Below are positions 1 through 13,300 of a stretch of 64,000 nt of DNA, piece by piece (the stretch's first letter is position 1; each line of letters starts with the position of its first letter). The position numbers were made by a program, and so were the translations under genes. Source of the DNA: Cinclus cinclus (Eukaryota > Chordata > Aves > Passeriformes > Cinclidae); assembly GCF_963662255.1 (NCBI RefSeq), contig NC_085048.1:99988229-100052228 (forward strand). Direction: 5' to 3'. The notes beneath the pieces are model-generated. The model made no database searches, was not told where the DNA came from, and worked only from the letters and a program-made list of their open reading frames with translations.

Positions 1-3000
1 TTTAAACCTGAGATTGTTTACTTATAAGCACATTGTGTGTATGTGGCCTCTATGTAGCTGATAGATGAGTGGTTCTTCCTATGACAGATGTCAGATAAGC
101 TCCTAAGCGCTTGTCCTGGGGCTATTGGTTGTCCCAGACTGCATGGTTCATGCTGGCAATGCTCTGTTTTTTCCTAAAAAACCATAATCGTTATCTTAAG
201 CTAATTAATCCTGGCTCAAAGGCTCTTGTTTTCTCCAGAGAAAGGGTGCAGTTCTTTTTGCCATGGTAAGCAACACTTTACGTCCCAGTTCTAGAAGTGG
301 ACCAGACTATGGTGGTTTTCATGCACTGCCAGTAGCAGTGTTTGAAGCTAAGTGAGAAGACCCTTTTTCTGTTTCAAATACCCTTTTGGAGCTTTTCCAC
401 AAGATCTTCATTCTTGTGTGGTTCAAAGACAAGATATTAATGTGAACAGATTAAAAGTAAATTAAACTCTTCAAACGGCTATAATTATGGCTGCATACTG
501 ATGTTGCAGTTACTGTAGTTACAGTTAATTTACAATAACTTCAAGAAAACTGTAAAGCAGTCTGTGCCAGTGCCGGTTGCTCTGGAAGAAACTGCTGTGT
601 TAGCTGCTGCCAGCAGAGTGCATTCCAGTCAGCTTCAGCGTGGTGATTTGGAAAATAAACCCCAGCACAGTTCACACCTCTGGAGGCCAGTGGGTGGCAG
701 GCTGCAACAGCCACTGGTTAGCTCTTCCCACGTCTCCCCTCAGGCTGAATTGAGAGGTCCTGAAAAGTCTGCTGCATCCCCCAGTTTCTTACCTGGTAGC
801 TGTACAGATACATGAGAGAAATCAGCTGCATATGTAGGCAACCTGTTCATAAGGAAGGACAGAAATCTTTCTTTAAGGCATGGAATATCACTGGATCTAA
901 CTTTACTAATAGCAGGGCCTTGAATAAAGCCTTAGTAGAATGAAGATCAGCTTGGGCAAATCAATGTGATAAGGCAGGTTATCATCAATATGAAAACAAG
1001 TTTTTTAGAAATACTGCTGAGAATTAATTTAAAAGGCTGGTTGGGGATGAGAGCAAAATGGGATGTCCCAAACAAAGATTGACTACTGTATATTTACTGA
1101 TCAGATAGGTGAAGGAGGTTAACTTTACAAGCTTGTTCCTCTAGTTTGAGTTAAAAATTGGCTTTTGAGAACAGGCACAGACCTTATCACTGTGATGGTA
1201 ACTGCTGTGAAAAGCCACGTGCTGCACAAGTCAGTGGTTCTCCCCTTATTTGAATGAGGGCAGAGGAAAATCTACCATTTGGTCACGTTTACCAAGATGT
1301 GTTAAACATCCAGCTGTGGAAAAACTTCAGATGGGAACCAAGCTGGTCCCATAAGAGAGGCTCAAACATGTGTCCTCTTGTACAAGGCTGTGATTCCAGG
1401 TGCTGCAATAAAATGGGTTTGTAGCTATAGAAAGGGAATGATTAAGGATCAAATGTACTTCAGGAAGGAACTGGTTTGCCCTGAAGTATGCAACTAGTCA
1501 TGATTTTAGGAAGACACATCACTGATGCTGAGGCTGCTAAACAAAACAGGGAACATTTTGTGTGCCTTTGGGACACATAAAGCCTGGAAGGAGCTGTAGG
1601 CATGTATTCTTTATGCTCTTTATCCTAATTCATCCTGCTTTCCTCCATTCCATCCTCTTCTGGATTGCACACTCTGTAGGGGACCTCAGATCTGAGGCCC
1701 TGCCTTGTGCTGCGCTTATGATAGCAAATGTGAATTTCTCAAAACATGGACTTGGGAAGGTTTTCTCAGCTATTAAGTTTCTGACTTCTGACTTGCCATC
1801 TCTTTCAACAGATTGGGAGAAGCTGATTATTTGTTCTGGGAAGCAGAGAGCTCTGCAGAGTTCTTGTTATTAGATGGAGTTTCCAGTTCTTCCCTGTTCT
1901 CCCAGCACTTGCTGCCGTGCTTGAGAGCACAGTTAAGAGTGATTTTCAGTTTTACCTACGTCATTGCTTGGTGACAGTGGAATATCTGAAATGGGTTTGA
2001 AGTCGGCCCATTGGCGGATCACTGCTCACCAGTGAATGAGTGCAGGCACTGGTGATTCATGTAATCCCTCAGATTGTTGGCTGGCTGCAGCTTTGGATCT
2101 GCAGCTCACTGTTTACCAAAAACTGTATTTCATCTACTATCAAAATGCTGCTTGGTGGCTGAGCTCTGGTGTGAGCTCAGCTTTGCTTTTTGTTTACTTT
2201 TAATATTACAAAGCCAATGAGAAGTCCCAGCTGAGATCATAGTCCAGTTCAGCTGGGTTTTTATGCTTGCATGCTAAAAATAATCCCTGCTAGGAGTGCT
2301 TTGTAACTTAAACAGACCAGCAGGAATGGTGCCTGTTTTACAGGACAGGGAATTCAGGTGGCATGTGGAAAAGCAGACTTGCCTGTAGGTCCATGGGGAA
2401 TTTTTGTCAGATCCAGGAAATTAACTTGAATCTGAAATTCCAATCCCAGGCTCCTGCTGTCTTGATCAGCTGCTCTTGGAAGCAGTCAAATGAGTGCTGG
2501 TGGTTTTGAGTTTGGCTGTCTCTTGGCTGTGATTTGCTGCTCTTCTGTGCAGATGTGGCAACTGTTCTGCCTCTGCTCCAATGCAGTGAAATATTTCAGT
2601 CAGTTTAAGTGACTTTTGGTGCTCTCTTCTGTGGGTCTGTTTTACTTGGCAGTAGAATTGCAAGGTCACTTTCTGCAAGAGAGGCTGCTGGGGTCCTGGG
2701 CAGGTAGCAATGCATTGTGAGAGCTCCTGTGCTAGTGCTTTGGCTTCTTGTCAGCACTCAAAGCTAGAGAGCAGTGGATTGTGTGCACTTAACTGCTTAC
2801 AGCACCTTAACCTCTTTTAGGTAAGACTGTAGAAGTCTTCCCAATCAGTTAAGGGATTATCAGTCCCTTTTTGTTCCTTGTGTTTAATGTTGCTTTGCTG
2901 TTGCTCAAAAACCTTCCTGTTGCGTGTGAGGAAAATGCCCCTGAGAGTCTGACTCACTGAAATAAAGCAGGAGTAAAAGAGAACTTTAAGGTTCCTGTTT

Positions 3001-6000
3001 AATGCTAGTCTACTGCCTGCTTTGAAAACAATGTCCTGCTTTATTATGTCTGGTTTAGTTAGGATCAAGTTTGTTCTGCTCCCTTGCCAAGGAATTTTAA
3101 AAGAAAAAAGTAGAAGGAAGCCTGACTCTGAAACAGCACAGGTTTAGATTGCACCTGTGGCTCAGTCCAAAAACATACCTCAGGTTTAGTATAATTTAGT
3201 CAGGAGCTTCCAGCTCTTTCTTGAACTGCTCCTCGTTGAAGGCTTTGCTAAACAGAACCTCTTTAAGCATAAGGGGTTAATGAGAGATGCTCTAGTACAG
3301 TAAAACTTGAGACAGCAATGGATGTACTTTCATCCTGAGCTCACTGTCACTGAAAGGGGATGGCCTCACTTCCCCTCCTATTTTGTTTCTATTGCACGCC
3401 TTGGGCCGGTCCTGATGTTCGTGTGGCCTCAGGCCAAGCTGATGTAACTCACTAAAATGGCAGTGAGAATGGGCCAAAAACAAAACAAAGGCTTTTTGCC
3501 AAGTCACTGCACTGAATCTGTGTCCTTGGAGCTAAGAAGCACACAGACCTATGCAAGGCTCAGAGGGCATGGAGAAGGACACCTTTCTGGGGAGACTTAG
3601 TTTGGCTCAGCTGTGTTTTGGAGCTATTGGCCCAGCACTGGTCCAGTGAGTGCTTCCCTTCCAGCGAAGAGTGGCAAGATTACTTCTAAATCTGTAACAG
3701 GAATACCTTGGCCATCTAAGTCCAGGGCTGCCTTCATGAAAGGGACTGTCTTCAAACTGAGAGCTGTGCCTTGTTGGAAAAATCAAAAGCCTTGTCCTGT
3801 GGAAGGTGCACAGACAGCTCTTGCTGGGAGGTGCTGGTGGTTGGTGACTTCTTCAGAAAGACTTGTGTCACCAGGGCTTGAGAAACTCCCTTTGCATGGG
3901 CAGTGCAGCACTGGAGATTTGCCCCCACTGGCAAAACTTTTAAGGAGGGTATAAGAATGGACTGGAACCATGGGTGTGGAAAACATGAGCAAGTTAAAGC
4001 CAGGAGCTAACAGGCCTTTAAAATTTTTCATTCTTCTCTGGAGATTATTGGCACAGCCTCCTTCAGTAAATGCAAAGTGGTTGCCATGGAGGACAGGAAA
4101 TCCCTCGTCTGCACAGAGAAAGAAAACATTGGAAACTGTCCTACTGTAAAGCACAGCTGCCTCTGCGCTGGGAGAGGGGTGCTTGCTTCTACGGAGTGTT
4201 TTCCGAAGGTCTCCATTTTTGTCTGCAAATCTTTGCACATATTTGCTCTGTTTCTTAGTGGGCTGGCTGCTTGTGCATTTCCGAAGAGCTGGGCGAGGAA
4301 GTAGGAGCAGCTGGTTAGGACTAGTTTTAAGTGCCCTGATTAATGTGAGAAGCAGGAGGGATTTTCACTTGGAAGTAAGATACTTAGCAAACTTTCAGTG
4401 TATGCCTCTCCATTTAACTCTACAGCTCCTCCCATTCCTGTTTCCTTCTACCTTCCATCTCTGCCTTTTCTTGCCTTGGAGCTCTGGGAGCTGCAGGCCT
4501 CTGTGCTGTGCTGGTTCTGTGTTCTCTACCTGGAATCTTTAACATATCCTGGCTGCTGCTGGAGATGGGAACACCAGTCTGGGCCATGTATGCAGGTCGA
4601 GCAGCTGGCCATCAGTTCCTGCAAATACCTGGATATTTAGAGCTGACTATCTTTCTGAGATGGGTAAGAGGTAAGATTCAAGGCAGATCTTTCAGGACAT
4701 GTTGGTGCCATCTTTCCACTGCAGACTGTGGGACGATCCAGTTCGCTCAGGAGCTGAGACTCCACAAACCTGTGGTTGGCTAACTAACTTTGTCAAGCCT
4801 TCACTGTTAATTAACATCATCAAGCTGTATAAAGGCTGAGCTGCCTGCATGCTGCCAACCCATGAATGCCTCATCTATCACCAGCATTGTCATTCTTGCC
4901 TACAGACTGCTTCAGAGGCCAGATAAGCAGATTACCACTGATGTACAGCAGTGATTATTGATCACCTGTAGGTACTGATCACTACTGGGTTAGGAATTTC
5001 CCTTCTTCCAGAGATGGGTTTGTCAATTATATAGTTGAGGTCTGGTTCTGTCCCACTGCTGTCCACACTATTGCAACCCCAAATTGTGTTTGGAACAGAA
5101 CAAGAGAAGGCCATGTCCGACTTGGTGAACTTTAGCCTTTGCTTGGCAGTGTTTTTTGGGTCAAGTTTTTGAGCTGATGCTCATGAAACTGGATTTGTTT
5201 CAAGGCTCCAGAGGATATTCCTGCAAGTAGACTGTGGTGTTCTGGGAGGGGTTCTGGCTGGAGAGAAGAGGGAGCTGTGCTCATCAGCTTCTCATTGTAC
5301 ACTGGTTACTGCTTTCAACATGTGTGAAATCAGCAGCAAGGTCTCTGGGGATCCCTCTTGGAATTGTTCATAGAGACACTGTGGGTGAATTTAAGGTACC
5401 TTTGGCACCCAGTATGGTTCAAATTCCCAGAACTCCTGTATCCTTCCTGAAGCTGCTCCAGGATTTCCCTTGAAGCTGTTCCCAGCCTTGCCACAGCCCA
5501 GCTTTGATGCAGTGCAGAATATTCAAACAACCCTCTTGCTCTGCTTCTTCTCATGTTGGGGGGGAGTCTTTTGACATCACCTGGCATGGCTGTGTTGACT
5601 CGAGTCAACGCAAGACTGATTTGCACCAGCAGGGCTCCCTGGCTGTGTTTGCCCAGCCCTGAAAAAAGGCAGGTTGTGACGTCTGTCTGGAGTCAACATG
5701 AGGCCACCCAGTCCATGTCTCCTTTTTATGACTGACCACAAAGTGCCACCTCCTCCTTTCCACCACCAGCCCTCCCTAGGTATATTTGCACAAGTCAAGT
5801 CCCACACTCTGTGCTGTTTTATTTTCCCATCAATAGCTGGGAATCCTGTGTGTTTTTTCACCTTGCTGGGTGGGATGGGGCTCCTCTTCCCTGATGTGAG
5901 GCTGGGCTTTTTAGTCTCCACATCCATCTGTTGCAGAATGCCTGCTTAACCCTGGGCACAGCATTCTGGGGCTGGAGTGGCACCATTTGGCCCATTGGTG

Positions 6001-7246
6001 TAGGGTCCAGCTGGGTTTCTTTAGGGCTACCTGATTCTAAGAGTGTTTCTAGTCCTTTGGCCTGTAAAATATGTGGGTTGACACAGAAACCACTCACTGA
6101 TGTCAACAAGACCCCGTGAAAAAGAAATCCCCTCCCTGTCCCTTAAGTATGTGCAAAAGGAGGAATAAAAGGCAATAAATGAAAACAGAGATGGTCTTGC
6201 TCATCTTCAATTTGGTTGTCAATGACAAACATTCTGGAAACTGTGTTCTTTTGATTTTCTAGAGGACCAGGACATCCTTTTGTTAAAAGAAGGGGCTAAA
6301 GAACTTGCTAGGGGGTAAACAAATCTCTTGCATTAGACCTCATGACAGAATCTTCTTCCTTTGTAGCACAGATCAGCAAAAAGGACATCAAGAGCTTGGT
6401 GTTCTGCAGGAGAAAGGCAGGTGATAACATTAATGGAACCAATGCTGTGTGGTTGTGTGCCCATCTTTTGCATTTTGGGTATGCACACCATCTCTTTGTG
6501 TCAGACATTTCAAAGGGCTCTGGCGAGGATGACTTAGAAAATCCTTTGGGCTACAGACAACCAAGTGCAAAATGTAATGTGGCACGTGGTTGCTGTGTGT
6601 GGCTCAGCCTTCACTAGAGTAGAAGAGGGGAAAATGAATGATTTATTTGCTCTCCTTGGGACTATGCACATAGTATTTGTGTGCTTGAGTGAAATGGCAA
6701 GCCGGAGGATGTGCTCTGGAGGGAAAACATGATGTTGGCTGAAAAGCTTTCCTTAGGCAGGATAATTTGGTCTACAGAAACTGGTTAATCATAAAAGCCA
6801 TGTGGTGTGTGAGGACACAAGGATTAAACTGCCAAAGCTTCCTTGGTGCATACAACAAGCAGGGAGAAGTACAATGCAAACAGGGAGCTCTCTGTGGGAG
6901 ACAGACATCCCTGTGTCTTCATGGAGAAATGTTTGCAAATAAACCACCTGGCTCTGTTTGGTTACTGAGCAGCTAAAAAAGGACCAAGGACACCAGGAGG
7001 ACACTGCTGACTGATGGTTAGTGAGAGATAGATTGCTTCGGGGAAAGATGGAGGTGGTGACATCTTCCTGCCCTCTTTCCTCCCCCAACTTCAGCCATAG
7101 CAAGAAGGATGTAGGAATTGTGTTATTGCATGTTGGCATTGTGCCGTTGAATATTCCTGCTTGGTGTTCAGTAACCTGCTCCAGAGTGGGTGGTGCAGAT
7201 AAGAAAAGAAGGAGCCTGTAAATGTGGCTGGAGGAGCAGGCTCAGT
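1..7246. other. Unassigned non-coding stretch
   Basis: I see no gene here. Open frames are short, occur on both strands, lack paired splice signals and resemble no protein family I know. Composition is mixed and AT-moderate, without a CpG island. It could be intergenic or a large intron of an upstream gene; the sequence does not decide. Confidence 0.55.
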
Positions 7247-7300
7247 AGAAGACCCCCAGATCCATTCCTTGCTCTTGGAGCAATGGATCTGGGGTCTTCT
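7247..7300. repeat. Long imperfect inverted repeat (hairpin)
   Basis: The left arm, 7247-7274, and right arm, 7278-7300, are reverse complements around a 3-nt loop. About 23 base pairs form, interrupted only by a single C bulge at 7253 and a 4-nt bulge at 7267-7270. The stem is long for chance. It could be a microRNA-like precursor or a small inverted duplication. No function can be assigned from the sequence. Confidence 0.7.
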
Positions 7301-10300
7301 GTGGGCTGGACAGGTAGACCACTTCTGTGGACACTGGTGGAGGTACAAAAAGGGACCATTTATTTTTAAAATGCAATAGAGAGAAGGAAATGGGAGCTCT
7401 GAGTGCACCTCCTGTCCTCTGCCTGCCCCTCTATGCCAGTGTGTGCATATCCTGTGCCTACCAAAGCCACAAGATAAGGCAGCTCTGGAAGGAGACTTGT
7501 TTTCTGGATGAGTGACTGAGCTCTGGCCTGAAATTACACAATCCATGTTTAAGTGGCTGTCCTGCAGCTCTGCAGAGACCTGAAAAAACGAGCTGGGGAA
7601 GTGTCTGTCCCCCAGGGGGTTGCAAAGGGAGAGTCAGCATGGTGGGGTGCTGATTCCTCACTAATTTGGCCAGAGGTGTGGCAGTACCTCCCAGCTCCAG
7701 CGCCCTCCAGCAGCATTCTCTATGACTTTTCAGTGCTCAGAGATGGTTTCCCTTGCTCTCCCAAGAAGGTGAGGAAGATGCTGTGTTGGATGGACACATG
7801 TTGGAGCTGCTTTGCCCATGGCATGCCATGGGGAATTGCTCAGCGAGTCAGTCTAGGCTGCACGGTGGGTTTGGAAACAGGTCAGATCCTGTTGAACTCT
7901 ATGAAAGAGGCATTTTCTGCCCCTATAATGTCAGCCTGGATGCACTGCAGAGCATGGATACATCATGGGTACACTGGCTTTTCAGAAAGCTGTTTCTCAG
8001 TGATCTTAGCTGCAAAGCTTCTTGAGACAGGACCTTTGGTAGTGTTTGTGCAACACCTTGTGTACAGGAGTCCCAATCCCGGCTCTAAGTGATCATCCCA
8101 GAAGCAGGTGCTTCCTGAGCCCTCTGAACCTTTGGGGCTCTTTGTTCTGAAGAGCTGGACCTGTGAAAATGCGTCCATCCCTTTGGCTTGGAATTGTAGG
8201 AATGCTTAAAGGGGAGAATTGTAATGCTGCAGTGAACAAGTACAGATTGAAGGGGGGGTAATGGAGGGAAGAGACAGTGTCACCCACAATGCTGGAATAA
8301 ATCAAGGCTGCAGGAATAATGTGTCTTCAGTGTTCTCATCCAAGCACAGAGAGGTGTATCCATCCACATCCATGTTTGCCATGTTTGCCAATGAGGAGTG
8401 CCCATGGGCCAGCCGCTCGGTTCCCAGATGGAAGACAAGCTGTTTGCCTGGTGGAAGGAGAGGGTAAAGAAAACCTTTGCTCTGCCCTGAACCTCCCTAT
8501 GGGCTCCACCATTACTTGTATCCCTGCCTGGCCACTCCATTAGGCCTCCTGTGCCTCCTGGCTGGGCTATGCAGGACATGTTCCTGTCATATAGGTATTT
8601 TTGCCGTGAATGATGGATCCCAGAAATCTGATACATGAAGGCAATATCATGGCTGATTTCCCGGACAGGGATTGGAAAAATAACTTGGTGTGTTTCAGTG
8701 AGGTACTTCTTGTAGATTAGCACTAGGCTGGGGAATGAACAGCAGAAAAGTGGAGAGTGATGACCTGTGACTAGGACACCACAGGTAGGAGGGGGGCTTC
8801 TTCATGTGTGTGTTTTCATACTACAGGGTCCTGCTGTAAATTTGGGAGGAATATGCTCTTCCACTGAGGCAAGGCTGAGTGAAATTCTCCCTGATAAGCA
8901 TCAAAGGCAGGCTGTGCTTCCCTGGCAAGTGCAATTTGCTTTCCAGCCTCAGGAAAAAGAGAAACCCCAGGAAAATGGCCTTGCATGGCTGCAAAGGTCA
9001 GATCAAAGAGGACTCCATAAATGTCCTTGCAAAAACTGGAATGAGAGAGATTCCACCCACCCCAGGGTGCTTGTCCTTAGGTCTCCAAATGGGGAATGGA
9101 ACATGCAGGGGGCTACACTGCTGTAGAGAAGTTAAAGGTATGTAAAGGTGTTTTGTGGTCAGGTCTGGCCAAGTCTGTGTGTTATTAAATTACCTCCAGC
9201 CATGTCCCTGCTGCTGCTGTAAGTGCTGTCTGACCCATGCTGTCTCCCAAATCATGAATACCTGCAGAATGAAGCTCCTTGGCATGGGCTGAAGACACAC
9301 CAGGGACTATCCTAACAGTCCATGGTACCTCCCAGCCAATCCAGAATCTGCCTCCTCTTCACTTTGATCCAGTGGGAGGCTGGTTTGTCCCAGCTGATCT
9401 GTGTGAGGACAGCAGAATATTCAATCTCAGGACTATCTGGACAAGAAAAAGACCGAACTAAAGGAGGGTCTTTTGGGGCATTTGTTGGAAGGTGGTTGTG
9501 GGATTCCTGTGGCTGCTCATCTTGCAATGATACCAGCCTTTCCTTCTGGGCAGCAGGTACCTTGTGGCCCCAGTACCTCATGTGGGGTGTTGTGGTGAGG
9601 TTCCTGTGCTGGAGAACCTCCTGTATAACTGGGGCCTGTCATTGTTTGACACGTTAATGGGATTGTTTTTCTACTTCAGCTGTATTTAGATCAGCATCCC
9701 AGCTTTAAACCAAATGCTCTGAAATCAGTCCAAGAAAAGAATATTTGTTGCTGACTTTGGGGGTTTGAATGTCTGTTTGACAGACACAGGTCTGTCTGTG
9801 CAGCAGGCACAGTCATCCACAGGTACCCTGGCAGCTCTGTTTGCTGCCCAGCTGCAGCTGCAAACACAATGTGTGGCAGAGTTCCCACTGTCACCTTGTC
9901 TGTAAATATTTGTATCCTTCCCTGGTCAATCAACAGCCTGATATTTGCACAGGGAGAAGGCAACAGATATTTGAAGAATTAATTTTCTGTGCAGTGCATT
10001 CACAGGAGCTGTGTAGGAAGGATTCTTGGTGGGACTGTGAGATAACAAAGCAGAGGGAGCTGCAATGATTCTTTCGGCTGTATAGTGATGCCAAGGGGCA
10101 CAGTCTCAGCAATGTTCCTTTGGGGATTTATGGAGCACAGCTTATTACCTGCCTGCAAAATAGGAGGTGCTTTAGGCTTGAAGCACTGGGGTTTGTAGGC
10201 AGCTGCAAAGAACAGGACTCTGGCTAATGACGTGTCTAATCTCTCATCTCCTGGTGCTTTCCTGAGTCAGCCAGTCCCAGTTGTTACAGATTTACAGTTT

Positions 10301-13300
10301 ATTTTTCTGAGCCTCACCATGAGTCTGTGGCAACCCAGTTGCCCAGGGGCAGGACAAGATGGGCAGGCAGCCTTTGCCAGCATTCCTGCAGAGCCATGAC
10401 CCCTCTGGGATCAGCAATATTCTCAGTGCTATGGGCAGCTTTCTGCTGCCGTCTGGAGCAAAGGAAGATGGTGGGTTTCTGATTTGAGCCTCAGCAGCCT
10501 TAACTTTGTGGGAGCCTTGCTTGGCAGTTCTTGCCTGATACCACCCTCCCTTCCATGTGCAAGGATAAAACAGCATTACTTTGGATCCACATCATGAGGG
10601 TTGTCACCCATGTGATTTTCTTCCCAGCTTTGCCCCATCAGTGGCTGCATGGTGGATTGGATCAGGGATCTGCTCCAGTTTAAAATCCTCTTCCCTCCTC
10701 ATGGATCATTCATCATCCTCACAAAACCCAGACATACCTTGTTCCATCATACCAAAAAAGTGTCTGATAGTTTTCAAACTGCCATGGTGTCTTGATCCTA
10801 CGCAGAGATGAAAGAAGGGAGAGGGATGAGGAGACAAGACAGGCACAGTGAAAATCATTATCTGAATTTCTTCATCTCTAAACTGCTGCAACAACTGTAG
10901 AGGGTATAACAAGCACCTTTAGGGCACATCTCCATTGCAGCCTTTGGTCTGTGGATTGGTGTGTGGACTGCTAATGCCATCCATGCAGCAGCCTGGATCA
11001 TGTCAGTCATCCCAACCTGGATGGCTGCTCCTGTGATGAAGCAAAGGGAAGCATCCCTGGGTGTTAATGCATTGCTCACCTCTGCTGGGGTCAAGATTTC
11101 CTTTCCATCCTTTTTCCTGGTGCTGTTCAGGAATACCCACCCTCTCCCTGCTCAAACAAAAGAAGGTCTTCGGGAAAGATTTGCCAAATGTTTCTCTTTG
11201 CAGCAACACAATTTTAACTCCTTCTTCTTGCCTCATTTTTTATCCACAACATCAGTATGTGAGGCCAGGAGTAAAACAGTATAGGGAAATGATCCAGGCT
11301 AAAAATAACCTGGTGAAACTGGTGGTTTATGTGTCACTCCACTTGAGAGATTGTGGCCATGGTCAGAGATGTTAGGTGGACTTCCTAAGAACTGCTCTAG
11401 GGTTTTGGGTACAGGCATATTTTACCTGAAAGGCCACAACCTGGTCAGAGAAGGGTTTGGAGAAATACACAGTTGTCTCTATCTGCATGTCAGCTTTTGA
11501 AGGTAGTGACAGCCTATCTCAGGGCAAAAAATCCCCAAACCTTTAATTACACCCAGAATTGGCCAAAATGAGTGTGAATGATGCACCGGATGGAATCTGA
11601 CATTGTTCCATTTTCTGATTGTCTCGTTGGGGAGATGTTTGCCCTGGTTAGAGGGTACAACACTGTCAGAGTCAAAAACTCTATTTTGACCTAGTGAAGG
11701 GGAAAGCAGCAGGAGAAGGGGTTGGCCTATGAGGAGGCAGCTGATGTTTTTACTGGGAAGTCTCTGTCTCCTCCACTTTCATGTTTTCACACAGTCTATT
11801 TCCACTTCCTCATGAAGTGCTCATTTTTTGAGCATAGTAGAAGTTTTATTAATGGCTTTTCTGGGTTGAGAGGAAGGATTCTGCTCTTTCAGAAATGTCT
11901 TGCCACCTTTTTTTTGCTTGGTGCAGAACAGCTGATGGCCCCTTCTTGGTAAGCCCAGCCACACTCTGCCCACATTTTTTACCTGTCTCAGGGTACTGGG
12001 AAGAAGACTGGTTAGGGTTTTTTTCATTTAGTTCTCCCCATTTATCACCTTCCTTCTGGGTTCACCTTGGGATGACCTAGATGAGGAGCTGGCTTCCTTT
12101 GCCTGAATGTGAGCAGGGACAGCCTGGCCTGTGGGAGAAAGGTCAGGTCTGCGTGTCCTGCTACGTGAGGCAAGGCCAGCCCTTCTCCAGCCTGGCTGCC
12201 CATCTGGCTTGCTTTGCCACCCAGTGAAGCCCAGAAGTGCTCTCCTGGACACAGCTGGGGTGTGGCTGGAAGTGGTGGCATGCAGCAGGCTGCTCAGGGA
12301 AGTGGCACAGGTGTGACAGCCACAGGGTCGTGACCACCCCACACCAGGGCAAACAAACCTGCTTGCAAGAAGGGCTGCAGCTTTCAGATGATTCGAGGAA
12401 TGGGTAATTAAGGCCACAGCAGCACAGTGGGGGGCTCAGGGTAATTCCTGCCTGCTGGAATATGATGCAGTTAGAGCCACATCTCTGCCTCTGCCAGAGA
12501 TTGGTCTCCAGTCTCTCTTTATTTAGAACCTAAGGAAGTGTGGAAACCCCTGAGAAGAGCGGGAAGTGCTGCTGTTGTTCTCTAACAGGTTTTTCTCTTC
12601 CAGAAGAGATTCCAGAGTATGCTGGTGGTAACATTTCCTCTTGTTCTCCTTGGTGGCTTGGTGCCCATGCTTGAAAAATAGTGGTGACTGGGGAGGTACA
12701 AATCTGTTGGCTACTTGCATCTCACATCAGTGTTTATAGGGCACCTGTTTTGTTTATGAAAGGGAAAGTGCTGGGAAAGCTCCTTCCCTCAGCATGCCAC
12801 ACTTCAGTACCCCTTCAGAGGAGTCCTGGCCTTGGGCTGATGAGGCTGTTAAGGGAAACAGAATATTCTTGTACTTTTGGCCACCTGCAGAAACCATCAC
12901 AACTGCAGAAGTTTGGTCAGCTTAGAAGCATTTTGCACAACAGCTGTCCTGTCATCTTGGGTATCTCTAACCTTGTAGGTATTTTTTCCTGTTGTGTGGT
13001 TTTTTTTTTTGTTTTTGTTTTTTTTTTTTTTTTTTTTTAACTGTTTTAAGTTTCTTAGGCTCCTCTGGAAGCACGTTGGAGGAGTTGAAATTTGGTTGCT
13101 CATCTGTGTGGTCCTCCCACAACTTTATTCCAAGGCTCTGCCCTCCAGAATTAAGCAAAGACAGAAGTGCTGTTTTGTCACACGGTGAATCCTGTGCCAT
13201 CTCTGGTCCTTTGCCATGCTCCTTCCCTGGGCTGCAGGCTGTGGTTTCAAGGCTCCTGGGAGCCACAGCAGAAAATATCCCAGCCCCATGATGCAAGGCA

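Noticed and set aside
7553..8092. 179-codon plus-strand open frame
   Set aside because: No family resemblance, Trp/Cys/His-rich composition, and lengths like this are expected by chance in 64 kb.
8280..8723. 147-codon minus-strand open frame with a protein-like start
   Set aside because: No conserved motif, and the second half has low-complexity Trp/Thr/Met composition; treated as chance.
10925..11094. Hydrophobic membrane-like frame open on both strands
   Set aside because: The plus-strand peptide looks membrane-like, but both strands are open over the same span, no start or splice context supports it, and I recognise no family.
13001..13140. Poly-T as the tail of a minus-strand processed retrocopy
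   Set aside because: The nearest TTTATT is over 80 nt away and the adjoining sequence encodes nothing recognisable.
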